Part shown: positions 49,822 through 59,810 of the stretch, one piece after another
Layout of the letters: every line of letters starts with the position of its first letter
How positions within the stretch are numbered: the first letter of the stretch is position 1
DNA from: Silurus meridionalis
Lineage: Eukaryota; Chordata; Actinopteri; Siluriformes; Siluridae
Reading direction: 5' to 3'
Length of the DNA stretch: 64,000 bases
NCBI RefSeq assembly: GCF_014805685.1
Contig: NC_060885.1
Coordinates: 16,910,632 to 16,974,631, forward strand
The notes under the pieces: model-generated
Database searches by the model: none
Told to the model about the DNA's origin: nothing
What the model saw: only the letters and a program-made list of their open reading frames with translations
Program-made: the position numbers and the translations under genes

Positions 49822-50691
49822 GAATTATCTCCACTTCCAGACTCTGTAGAATTTTTGATTCTTTAAAGTAGCCATTTATTTTTATTTTTTTTATGAGAGC
49901 ATCGCAATTTCTTGCCATTTTCTCAGTCCGCCTCATGAGGTTGTCACCTAAAATGATTTTACAACAATCTTGAGGAGTTCCAAGAGGTGTTGAGTGCTTG
50001 TTGGCTGCTGGTACAACCCATCCCAAACCATCTCAGATGGATTTAGATTAGGTGACTGTGAAGGCTAGGTCATCTAATTCAGCACTCCATCGATCTCCTT
50101 CTTGAACAAATAGCTCTTACATAACCTAGAGTGTGTTTGTGGTCAGTGTCCTGTTGGAAAACAAATTATAGTCCCATTAAGTGCAAACCAGAAGGGATGG
50201 CATGGTGCTGCACAATGTTGTGATAGTCATGTTGGTGTTACCATAAAAGAACCCCCCACACCATCACACCTCTTTCAGGCTTCATAGTGGAAACCACACA
50301 TTGGAAAGCCATCCTTTCACTCTATGTACATTAAAAAAAATATATATATGGCATTTAGAACAAAAAATCTCAGATTCTGATTCATTAAAACAAAAATGTC
50401 AACTGTTCTTTTCACTGATCTAATGTATTTGATTTATTATGTAGATTTATGTAGATTGGTGGTTTTTGAGGCTGATACTTGTAATAAACATCCCTGCAGC
50501 AGATGTAGCTCTTGGTCTTCCTTTCCTGGGACAGTCCTCATGAGAGCCTGTTTCATCAAAGTATTTGGTAGTTTTGGAGACTGCACGTGGGAATACATTT
50601 AAAGTTCTTGTGATTTTTTATACTGACCTTCATTTCTTAAAATAATAATGGATTGTCTTTTCTCTTTAATTAACGAAGTGTTTCTAGCCAT
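49822..50691 (-). pseudogene. Decayed Tc1-like transposase
   Basis: The minus strand reads, across several frames, the order of a Tc1-type transposase. The start is MARNTSLIKEKRQSIIILRN (from 50691). Next comes GSHEDCPRKGRPRATSAA in the HTH linker (about 50480-50560). The DDE third-acid context follows, SPNLNPSEMVWDGL (about 49990-50050), then the C-terminus NGYFKESKI (about 49830). Frameshifts, stops and missing middle parts make it inactive. Inverted terminal repeats were not identified by eye. It lies between wnt8b and scd. Confidence 0.85.
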
Positions 50692-51201
50692 CATATGGAT
50701 TTGTACGGTAGTTGTAGCAGGACTAATGGGACTATTCACTCTGCACCCATGCTTTCCTCTGCACAAAACAGATAATGGTCTAAAGCACAATAAGAAGGCA
50801 AGAATATAAAAAAATAACACTTCACAAGGCATAACTGTGAATTGAAAACCATTCCTAGGTGACTACCTCGTGAATCTGATGAAAGAAGTTTGCCAAGATG
50901 GCATTTAAGCTAAATGTAGATACTTTGGACAATCTAAAATCTAAAACATATTCCTTGGTTGTTTAACATTTTTCTGTTTACAACATAATTTCAAATGTGT
51001 TCTTTCTTCAGGTTTAAGGTACAATGTTGAAAATAATACAAATAAAAAAAGAAATACTGAAGGATCAGGTTTGCCCAAGATTTTAACTGGTACTCTATTT
51101 TTTGCAGTGGGTGTATTTAGTAGCACCTGTACCTGCATCAAGACTGCAAGAGCGCTCTCCAGTTTGTAGTCAGCAGAGGGGGCTAGTGTCAAACACACGC
51201 A

Positions 51202-51202
51202 T

Positions 51203-51250
<48 letters not shown>
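51202..51250. repeat. (AC)n microsatellite
   Basis: About 23 AC units after CACACGCATGC. Confidence 0.95.
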
Positions 51251-51252
<2 letters not shown>

Positions 51253-51679
51253 TCTAAAACCACGTAGGCTTATGCAATGCCAGCACCTGCGTCTAACCTC
51301 AGCAATCATTTGCAATCATTCAACTCTTAGTTTTTAAATACAAGCTGCAGTTTTTGTTTATTTTTACAAAAAACACTATGATGATAGAAATACGTGAATA
51401 TTACAGGTTCCCAAATAAAAGAAATAGGATAAAATTTATTTGAACATTTTATACATTTGTGCCACCTGTAGTAATGCTGGCTGATAAAGACTGTAACTGC
51501 TATATTTTTAAGTTATCATCCATAAAAAAATCAACATGCAACTCATAAAATTCTTTTCGAAATGTTTATTTATTAAATTTTACAGAAAGGGACAACTTTT
51601 TTTACCTTTGGAGGTAAAGAAGAAGAGCAGAAGAGTGAGGACTGAAAGAAGAATAAGATGCAGCTAGAAAGGTACTTGG

Positions 51680-52863
51680 TGTGACATCTGGAAATAAAAA
51701 GGAAGACAAAAAGACGTGGTGGTGGAATGAGGAAGTGCAGGAGAGCATAAGGAGAAAGAGGTTGGTAAAACAGAATTGGGATCGGCAGAGTGATGAGAAA
51801 AGAAGGCAGGCGTACAAGGAGATGCGGCAGCAGGTAAATAAGGATGTGGCGAAAGCCAAGGAAAAGGCATATGAGGAGCTGTATGAGAAGTTGGACACTA
51901 AGGAAGGATAAAAGGATTTATATTGATTGGCCAGGCAGAGGGACCCGAGCTGGGATGTGTTGGAAGTTAGAGCAATAAAGGATGGAGATGGAAATGAGTG
52001 ACTAGTGAGGAGAGTGTGTTGAGAAGATAAAGGGTGTATTTTGAGCAGCTGATGAATAAGGAAAACGAGAGAAAGAGAAGGTTGGATGATGTGGAGATGG
52101 TGAAGCAGGAAAGGGAAAGGATTAGTAAGAAGGAAGTGAAAACAGCTATTAAGAGGATGAAGAGTGGAAAGTCGGTAGGACCAGATGACATACCGATAGA
52201 CGCATGGAGATGTATAGGAGAGATGGCAGTGGAGTTTTTAACAAGTTTGTTTAACGAAATTCTGAAAGGTGAGAGGATGCCTGATTAATGGAGAAGGAGT
52301 GTGCTGGTACCAATTTTAAGAATAAGGAAGATGTGCAGACCTGCAGTCACTACAGGGGAATAAAGTTGATCAGTACTACATATGCAATATTTGCTTTGAG
52401 AATGTTGATGGTCAGAAGGAGTTGCATTGTGTTTGTGTATTTAGAGAAAATGTATGACAGGGTGCCAAAAGAGGTGTTGTGGTATTGTATAAGGAACTCA
52501 GGTGTGGCAAAAAAGTATGTGATGGTGGTGCAGGACATTGTGACAGCAGTGATGTGTGCAGTTGGATTGACAGACTGGTTTAAGGTAGAGGTTGGACCAC
52601 TTTAAGGATCGACTCTGAGTCCTTTCCTGTTTGCAGTGGTGATGGACAGGTTGATGGACGAGATATTGTTATTTGTGGTGAGAGTAGGGAGCAGGTTGAG
52701 AAGAGCCTGGAGAGGTGGAGGTACATGCTGGAGAGAAGGGGAATGAAAATCAGTAAGAGTAAGACAGAGTACATGTGTGTGAATGAGAGGGAGGGCAGTG
52801 GAGTGGTGCGGTTGCAGGATGAAGAGGTGGTGAAAGTGGATGAGTTTATGTACCTGAATTTTA
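51680..52863 (+). pseudogene. Decayed RTE-like LINE reverse transcriptase
   Basis: Successive frames give TWWWNEEVQESIRRKRLVKQ, then MKSGKSVGPDDIPIDAW, FKNKEDVQTCSHYRGIKLIS, YLEKMYDRVPKEVLWYCIRN and LSPFLFAVVMDRLMDE. A further frame gives RRGMKISKSKTEYMCVNERE. These are the ordered linker, finger, palm and thumb blocks of a non-LTR reverse transcriptase of the RTE type (assignment from memory). The piece that should carry the catalytic FADD, between MDRLMDE and VICGESREQVE, is deleted near 52660. Several frameshifts are present. The 5' endonuclease and the 3' tail are absent. It is dead, and from the same family as 19820-20122. Confidence 0.85.
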
Positions 52864-53755
52864 TGAATTCAGAAATTGGTTAAAACAGCTGTTACATTCT
52901 GAGAGGAAATGGCTTATATGCCAGAAAAAATGAGCTTTTATCAGATTAATGTACATGGCATTTTTAGCATTAAAGAAGAATGGTTGGAGAAGAAACTAGA
53001 TGATCATCTATTTGATGATCTTCAGATTAATCATCTGAATCATCTGAAATGTTTCTATTGTAGTAAAGGGAATCTGAACTCCATTTATTAGACTAGAGTT
53101 CAGTAAAAAAAAACATGGTGCTTTTACCTTAACTGCTTGTGCTCTAGTAGAAATAGGTTTAAGCTAATTGACAGCTCTGTCTACCAAATGTGATCCTGTT
53201 TAACTGACTGTGTTTGTTTGCTCTGTCTTTGATAGAAATGAAGAGATAACCTTGTTTATACATTTTTACTTTCTGACCTGAATTCTATTTTTTTTAATTC
53301 AGAGGTGTTCATGGTCATAAGCTTATAATAATAATTATCAAAAGAAATATTATCATCTTATCAAAAGGAATGTGAACTAAATAGAGGGATGCCAATATCT
53401 ATGCAATTTCATGTCACAGGAAGGTTTATTATAAACTGTATACATTTATTTAATAATATATTAAGATTTTTCATACAATGTAAATTTTTATATCATTTTT
53501 ATTTACATAAATTGAAATCTGAAGATTTGTAAAGATTTCTTGAATTGACAGTAAGATGTCTCTGTGTGCAAATTAACAGTATCAGTTTGCAGCGAAACTG
53601 TTTAAAAAAAAAAATAGTTTCTTGTGTCTGTGAGCCTTGAATGTATATCAAAAGTGTCAAAGGAACGAATAGTAGTACATTGTTAAGGTTATATAAGCTG
53701 TAATTGTATAGCTTGCACAGTTTATCAATGTTTACAAGCTGTATAATGATTTCCT
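52864..53755. other. Intergenic DNA / distal scd 3' flank
   Basis: AT-rich with no gene recognised. Confidence 0.5.
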
Positions 53756-53840
53756 GGAACTGGAACAGTATTGCTTTAGCAGTGCATTCAGCTACTAGAT
53801 TTAGCTGAATGCACTGCTGAAGCAATACTGTTCCAGTACC
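53756..53840. repeat. About 38-bp near-perfect hairpin 3' of scd
   Basis: The left arm (53756-53793) and right arm (53803-53840) are reverse complements with one A/A mismatch near the outer end and one position that would be G-U in RNA. The loop is about 9 nt (ACTAGATTT). The arm core is CTGGAACAGTATTGCTTTAG then CAGTGCATTCAGCT. It lies about 265 nt past the scd stop codon, so it may be in the 3' UTR. It could be a MITE, a recent palindromic duplication or a small-RNA hairpin. Confidence 0.9.
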
Positions 53841-53961
53841 TTTGATTTATAGCAAAATCATGTTCCAAATTAATCTTTCCAGCACTAAAGTACACACAGA
53901 TTCATATTAAAATGTCAAAATATGAAACAATAATCCTTAGTCTGTGTAATCAAGAATTTTT

Positions 53962-53967
53962 TTTATT
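53962..53967 (-). terminator. scd: Candidate scd poly(A) signal
   Basis: Minus-strand AATAAA about 140 nt past the scd stop. If used, the hairpin at 53756-53840 would fall outside the mRNA; distal signals are also possible. Confidence 0.3.
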
Positions 53968-54104
53968 TTAACTCACTTTTAGAAATATAATGAATACTAG
54001 CATTTTCACTGAACATTTCACTGCACATATCACATATATATATATATTTAGATTTGGGTTTAGCTCTACATGACACATTTGGCTTCTGAAATGTAAGAAA
54101 TTAC

Positions 54105-54985
54105 TTAGCCACTATTGTAACTGCCATCACCCGTGCGTTGAACCCGAGCCTTAATTGCTTCCTGAGATGTTCTCTTGCGGTCTTGGGCAAGGCCAATGAA
54201 GCACATAAAATCAATAAACACTGTGGTGAAGTTCAGCACACTGCCAAACTCACTGGTAGCATAGTCAGATGGAAACGTGTGATGGAAATTATGGAAGCCT
54301 TCCCCTGAAATGAAAAAAACTAATATTAACCAACCACAATAACAAACTAATGAATTTCTACAGAAATAAAGCAAGTACAAAAGCCGTTATATATTAATAG
54401 TGCCTTTTCTTGTAAATCTATATCATTAATAACTATCATAACCACAGTATTTAGACATTCAAAGTATAATGGAATATTTTATTATGTTTATTAAAATCTT
54501 ACTGTATCCTCATAATGATATGCACATACTAATAATACATATTAAAGAAGGAATAATGTTCTACATTGCAAAATTCTCATATGATTAATGTAAAAATTGT
54601 TAAAAATGATTACATACAATTGAAGAACTGTCATAATAATAAGCTCTATTTTTAAAACCTTGTAATCTATAACCTATAAATATACAAATAAGTGTGTATT
54701 TAAAATCGTCCTACCTACAGCACCGAAGCAACAAATTTGTTCTCTCTGGGGTATATGTTGGCATCAAAGGGTCTCATACCCCACATGTGGGCAGCACTAT
54801 TAACCAGCCAGGTAGCATTAAGGACCACAGCGTATCTTAACAGTCCTGGGATTAAATAAGACACCCACAGGCTTTCCCCCCAGAAGTACCAGGGCACCAG
54901 TGTGGGAAACACGAAGCAAATCAGCACCACAGATGCCTTATAGTACCTAAGCCAGTGAAACAAAGATAAACATTTAATCCCTCGT

Positions 54986-55064
<79 letters not shown>

Positions 55065-57604
55065 TGTGTGTGTTGTGCTTTGATGTAAAAGCTGGCTTTT
55101 TTGTTTAATTTCAATTTATTTCTACAATATATAAAAGCAAGTTATTGTTCTACTAACTGAGTGTATATGTGCTTATCCCTTCACAATGACATTCCAGGAT
55201 GACTGTACCACTGCATGCACACAAACGGGATGGTTTCTGTCCCCAACTCATTCACTGTAAGCTGACGTGTTTTTTGGCAGAGGTGGGATGCTTTTATCAA
55301 CATGCCACGCCACACATTGTGAGTAATACTTTGACTCAAAAGGGGCCGGGTGAGTGAAAAAACCCTGCTTGCATCTATTTGTAGAGTGTATTCATGCTTG
55401 CATCCATGATAGGTTCAATTTCATAGTGCATGAAAATCATTATTGGTTGGATATGGTCAAATAACTATGAATTATTGTTGGCCTGGAAATATTTAATATC
55501 TGAGAACTTCAACAGAACATCAGTTCTATCAATAAGTCAATATTAATTATACAATAAGTAAATATTAATTACAGAATTTTTCATTCAGGCTTGGATTAAA
55601 CTTATAAAATGCAAGTAACCCATCACTTTGTATTGGTCTTTGGACCAATAAGTAACTAATTAAACGCTCACTTGGTATTCGTTTAAATTGCATTGGTCTT
55701 TGGACAAACTTTGCATTTTAGATCCTCCTGCAGAGAACCCAGAGTTTGTCCAAACACTAATGCAATTTACTTTACACAATAAAGTGATTTCTGTATTCTA
55801 ATCATTACATTTACAAGTTTTTAAATATATGTTTATACCTTCTCTGGAACATAACGATACTATCCGCCTTGAGGTCACTGAGGTCCAGCTTGCTTCCTTT
55901 TTCAATTACTTCTGGGTGCTTACGTACGAACAGCCAGCCAATATGGGAAAAGAAGAAGCCTCTACTGGCATTATGTGGATCTGCATTGGTCTCTGAATGC
56001 TTGTGGTGGACACGGTGGTCTCTGCTCCACTCATAGATATCATTCTGAATGGACAGAATTAACACCGACGGCAATTATCAGGTGCTACTTATGTAGTATA
56101 ATTATATTCAGTGTTACATAATGACAAACCATAATATGCAGAGGGGGAATTGTCACCTAACTATTAAAGTATTTCTATCTGAGACAAAAAAATGCTAGAT
56201 TACATTTAGCAGGACTAGACACAACTTGTGGAATTACAACTACCACTGCTCTCATGACTTATCAACAAACCCTGCACAGAGTCAGTAGGATTACAGAGGT
56301 TATCAATTATGTTTATTTACTGGATAGTCATTCAACAGAACAGCAGGTCTGTCAATAAGTCAATATTGATTATACAATAAGTCACTATTAATTACTGACT
56401 TTTTTATTCAAGCTTGGATTGAACCTATAAAATTCAAGTGACTAATCAAACAACTATAATTCCTTAAGAAAATGTTTTATAACTGTGATAATGGTAGTTT
56501 AGGCATAAAAATTAACACTGGTCCCTTGGCTATGCTTTACAGACACCTCTGGGACTCTACATCACTCAGCTTATTTAACATGCTAAACAAAAAATAAAAA
56601 TAGCAAAAAACATGATCCCTGTTTTATACCAATTAGATTTAAGTTGGGTCAAGGATAAATCACTTAAGCAAATTCATTTACCTGAAAGGCCATAGAGTTT
56701 GCAAAGGCTAGGAAGATTCTTAATGGCAGTTTAGCTTTATAGGATCTGTGGCTCCAGAGCCGATGTACACCAGCTGTTATTCCCATGGCACTAATCATGA
56801 AGCACACCCATGCTGTAAAATGACACATTTTTTAATGAATGTTCAGGTGTTCTTTTCTTCACCGAACTGCTAATTCTATGGTATTTATGGATGAGAAACA
56901 ATACTCTTAGGCTGCTTGGGGCCACCCAGGACCAGAACCATTTTAAAGTGCATGGTTTAAAAGCATAGTATGTAATCTCTTAGGTACCCTAGAAAGTTCC
57001 CTGCCTGTTTAGAAACAGTAGTGCTGAGAGGAGTGACATTCCTGCACAGAGATGTTTTTGCATAGGTGGTGAATCTCTTACTGTTTTGTCACAGTACATC
57101 ACTCCTGACTTCACCTAGGATTTTGTGAAAAGATCAGGCTGCTTAGCTTTTCAAAAAACACTCCTATAAAGAGGAAATGTCTACTCTATCTCTTAAGATC
57201 TTAACAAAATAATTTAAACAAGTATATGTTAAACTAGATAAGAGAAATTTTTATCCCCATCCAGAATACATTAAACACCACCATGATAGAAAAAAAGCAT
57301 TTGTATTTTAACAAATGCATAATGTCATGTATTAAATACAATGATATCAATGCATAGAATAATTCAGAAGAGATAACCCACCCCAGAACAGTGTTATTGG
57401 TTTAGCAGAAGGGACTAGGATCAATCCCCAAACAGCTCCAATGTGCAGCAAAGTCATCATCATAACATTTCTCCAAACTATCTTCATTGGTGTCAGAGAG
57501 CCCTCTTTCTCCTTGTAGGATTCATCAAAAATATCATCTGCTTCACTATTTTCTTCATGTGTTCGGTGAATGACTGGCTTATCCCTCTTTTCTGTCTGAG
57601 TCAT
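54105..57604 (-). CDS. scd: Stearoyl-CoA desaturase (delta-9), frameshifted as written
   Basis: Coding exons (transcription order): 57604-57382, 56812-56682, 56044-55839, 54946-54715, 54304-54105. The product is an ER-membrane di-iron enzyme that makes palmitoleoyl/oleoyl-CoA with cytochrome b5 as electron donor. All three His boxes are present: HRLWSH (second coding exon), HRVHH (third), HNFHH (last). Also seen are two hydrophobic hairpins and a C-terminal RTGDGSYNSG. The start is the ATG at 57604, typical of fish scd (MTQTEKRD). The exon 54946-54715 is 232 nt and ends in phase 0 with GTG CTG TAG, yet the next exon needs phase 1 to read GEGFHNFHH. One base is missing around the GCTTCGGTGCTGTAG segment (54715-54730). 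Read as written, translation stops before the third His box. With the expected length, the protein would be about 330 residues. It may be a sequence error, an allele or a real loss. Confidence 0.9.
54988..55058. repeat. (TA)n microsatellite in scd intron
   Basis: About 35 TA units, about 40 bp upstream (in transcript sense) of the acceptor for the exon at 54946. Confidence 0.95.
55500..55620. repeat. Diverged direct duplicate, copy A (scd intron)
   Basis: CAACAGAACATCAG, TCAATAAGTCAATATTAATT, ATACAATAAGTAAATATTAA and AGGCTTGGATTAAACTTATA recur in the same order and orientation at 56330-56450. It shows about 85% identity by eye. Confidence 0.85.
55685..55769. repeat. 26-bp inverted repeat in scd intron
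   Basis: The left arm AAATTGCATTGGTCTTTGGA plus CAAACT (55685-55710) pairs with 55743-55768 with two mismatches. The loop is about 32 nt. A second palindrome, TATTGGTC-TTTG-GACCAATA, lies just left (about 55632-55651) and shares the words ATTGGTCTTTGGAC. A MITE-like origin is possible. Confidence 0.85.
56330..56450. repeat. Diverged direct duplicate, copy B (scd intron)
   Basis: Partner of 55500-55620. The two copies flank the exon carrying the second His box (55839-56044). Confidence 0.85.
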
Positions 57605-57927
57605 ACTGTCAGTTTGGTCTGTATCGCCTGAAAGAGACAAAGCCTCATGAAAGCCTCGTTCATTAAAAAAAGATTACAATAATAATTAAAAAAAGCACAC
57701 AAAAAGAACTCTATTGTGTTAGTAGTTTAACATGCGTTGCTCTCAATTGGTAGCTGTTAATACCTTGTTTTTGTCGACCTACCTTTAAAATGCTAGTTAC
57801 AGCAAGTTATTCGGAGAGCTGCACTAGTGCTTTATTCCATTTGCTTAACTAAGCCTCTCGTTCCATTTATAAATGTTGCAGTTGGTTGGGAGGTGACTGA
57901 TGCCACCCTGCTTTGAAAGTCTCATTG
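57605..57927 (-). promoter_or_regulatory. scd: Probable scd first exon (non-coding) and promoter
   Basis: The first coding exon is preceded by an acceptor (CTCTTTCAG, exon edge 57627), so an upstream untranslated exon must exist. A good donor AAAG|GTAGGT lies at 57783. On the minus strand a TATA-like TATAAATGG (about 57866-57874) and an inverted CCAAT (57923-57927) sit 35-50 bp further out, at canonical spacing. This implies a start near 57840 and an exon of about 58 nt. GTCACCTCCCAACC between them is sterol-element-like. SCD genes are known targets of SREBP with NF-Y; use here is inferred. Confidence 0.55.
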
Positions 57928-59790
57928 GTTGTCAGCTGATGATTATGCTGGATTCTGCTGTCCAAACAATCACTATTTTTTTTTATCTCTCTCTCTCTCT
58001 TTCTCTCTCTCTCTATTTATATACGTATGTGTGTGTTTTGAGGATATATATATATCAGTGATCTACAGTAACAAAGTCAATTTAATCAGTCGTTACTTTT
58101 TATTTATTAAGAGGATAAAAGCTACACAGGCCAAACGCGCAGAAAGTCACCAATCAGGGCACAGTGTGTTTTAAACTTGTTTTGACTGCGACTTGGCAGT
58201 GAAATATTTATATCCATATAACGCTCATTTGCACGGTCGCGTCCATTATTATATCATGTCATGGTGAAAGAACCTGGTCGGGACTTAGAGTCTGCACCCA
58301 CCTGAAGTCCCCCCACTCATACACTCAGAAAGGAGAGGCGGGGGTTGGATGAGCTCACGTTACATAAAAGGAAGCTCTCAGAAATGTATTGTAGACTGCT
58401 CTGAGAATATGTCTTACTCATCCAGTGATGGTAGATGAAATAGAGAGGAGCCTTTCAAAGCTGAAAGTGGGTGAACCTCACATATATATACCTTATTTAA
58501 GCTAGAACCACCTTTGACAGTTGGTGGTATCCACTGGACATACAATTCAAGCTCAGTTCAACATCAAGCAGAACATTTTGAGAGGAATAAATGATGTAAG
58601 AAACTCCTGACTCGAACTTGCCACAACACCCGTGGCTTTATTTGTGCAACGTTTGAAATACATACAGGTAAATGGACTGGCTATGTCAATTTCCGCCCTA
58701 TATGATCGGTCACCTGTGATGGACCAGTATCCCTTTTAGGATGAATTCTCCCATCTTGCATTCAGGATTGGCTACAAATCCACTGCAATCTTGATTAGAA
58801 TAAAGTGGTAACCAGAGATAAATAAATTTTTTGATGATTTGTCAAACTTTAAATGGAAGATGGAGGTTCTACCTATAGGCTTGGTGAGTCTACAGTCATT
58901 TGTTAGTATTATTAACACAGGTTTTTATACACGTAAATATTACACGTATAAATAATGCAAAAATAAATAAATACATTTTACTTATCGATTTTAAAAAATA
59001 AATAAGCAAACCACTAAAATGTGCAGTGTCATATACTGTAATTTATTTAAATTTTTTTTAAAGAACAATTTGTTACATCAATTCTCTAGCCTTTACTGAT
59101 TTGTTGCAGTAGCTGATCGTTCTATCCATAACTTCAAAATAGTCTTTTTGGCAGCACTTCTTGCCTAATCCGCAACATACCGTTCCGAGCTTTGTTTATC
59201 TCCTACTTTGTAGATTAAATAACTGACGTATATGGCCAAAAGTTGTTTTGTGAAGGACGTTAAGAAAAACTATTGCAATACTTAGAAAAAAAACATGGAC
59301 AGTCGAAAGTCTTTATTTGACATAAATGTTCTGTTTGTATCAATAAAGTTTGCTAAATTTGGGGTGCTGTGCTGGTTCAAATCAAGTTAATTTGATAAGA
59401 ACGATAAGAAAGTTTATAAAGCCAGTCAAACTTATGTGAGGAAAATTGGTTATAGTACTATTCATCTTTTAATTGTAAAACTAAAAAAATATACTATTGT
59501 TTTTAGTTTGTTTGTATTGACTATATCTCAAACTGAATGAGCTGTATGTATATTGTTACATGCAAATAAACTGGGGACAGGAGCTTTCTACATTCAACAT
59601 AACTAATAAAGAGTCCTCAACGTCATAACTAGTTGTGATTTGTTCTTTAGTGCACTGGGCTCTAAAGAGGCTGCATTTCCATCTTCTTTTGAGGATCATA
59701 ATACCAGTAATAGGTTATTAAAATTTTTTTTTTTTAAACTTCAGTCGACCACACCAGAAAAAAAAAAAAAATAGTATAACAGCTATGGTA
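57928..59790. other. Intergenic DNA (scd upstream / trmt2b downstream)
   Basis: (CT)n tracts at 57986-58015 and a further TATA-like word at 58012-58022 occur. A GC-richer patch at 58230-58420 could hold distal scd promoter elements. No gene found. Confidence 0.5.
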
Positions 59791-59792
59791 AG

Positions 59793-59798
59793 TTTATT
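59793..59798 (-). terminator. trmt2b: trmt2b poly(A) signal
   Basis: Minus-strand AATAAA only 13 nt past the TAA stop. A 12-nt A run on the same strand follows at about 59724-59735. Confidence 0.5.
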
Positions 59799-59810
59799 AA
59801 ACATTAATAT

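Noticed and set aside
51681..52605. New protein-coding gene in the scd-wnt8b interval
   Set aside because: The frames are consecutive pieces of a LINE reverse transcriptase with frameshifts and a missing catalytic segment.
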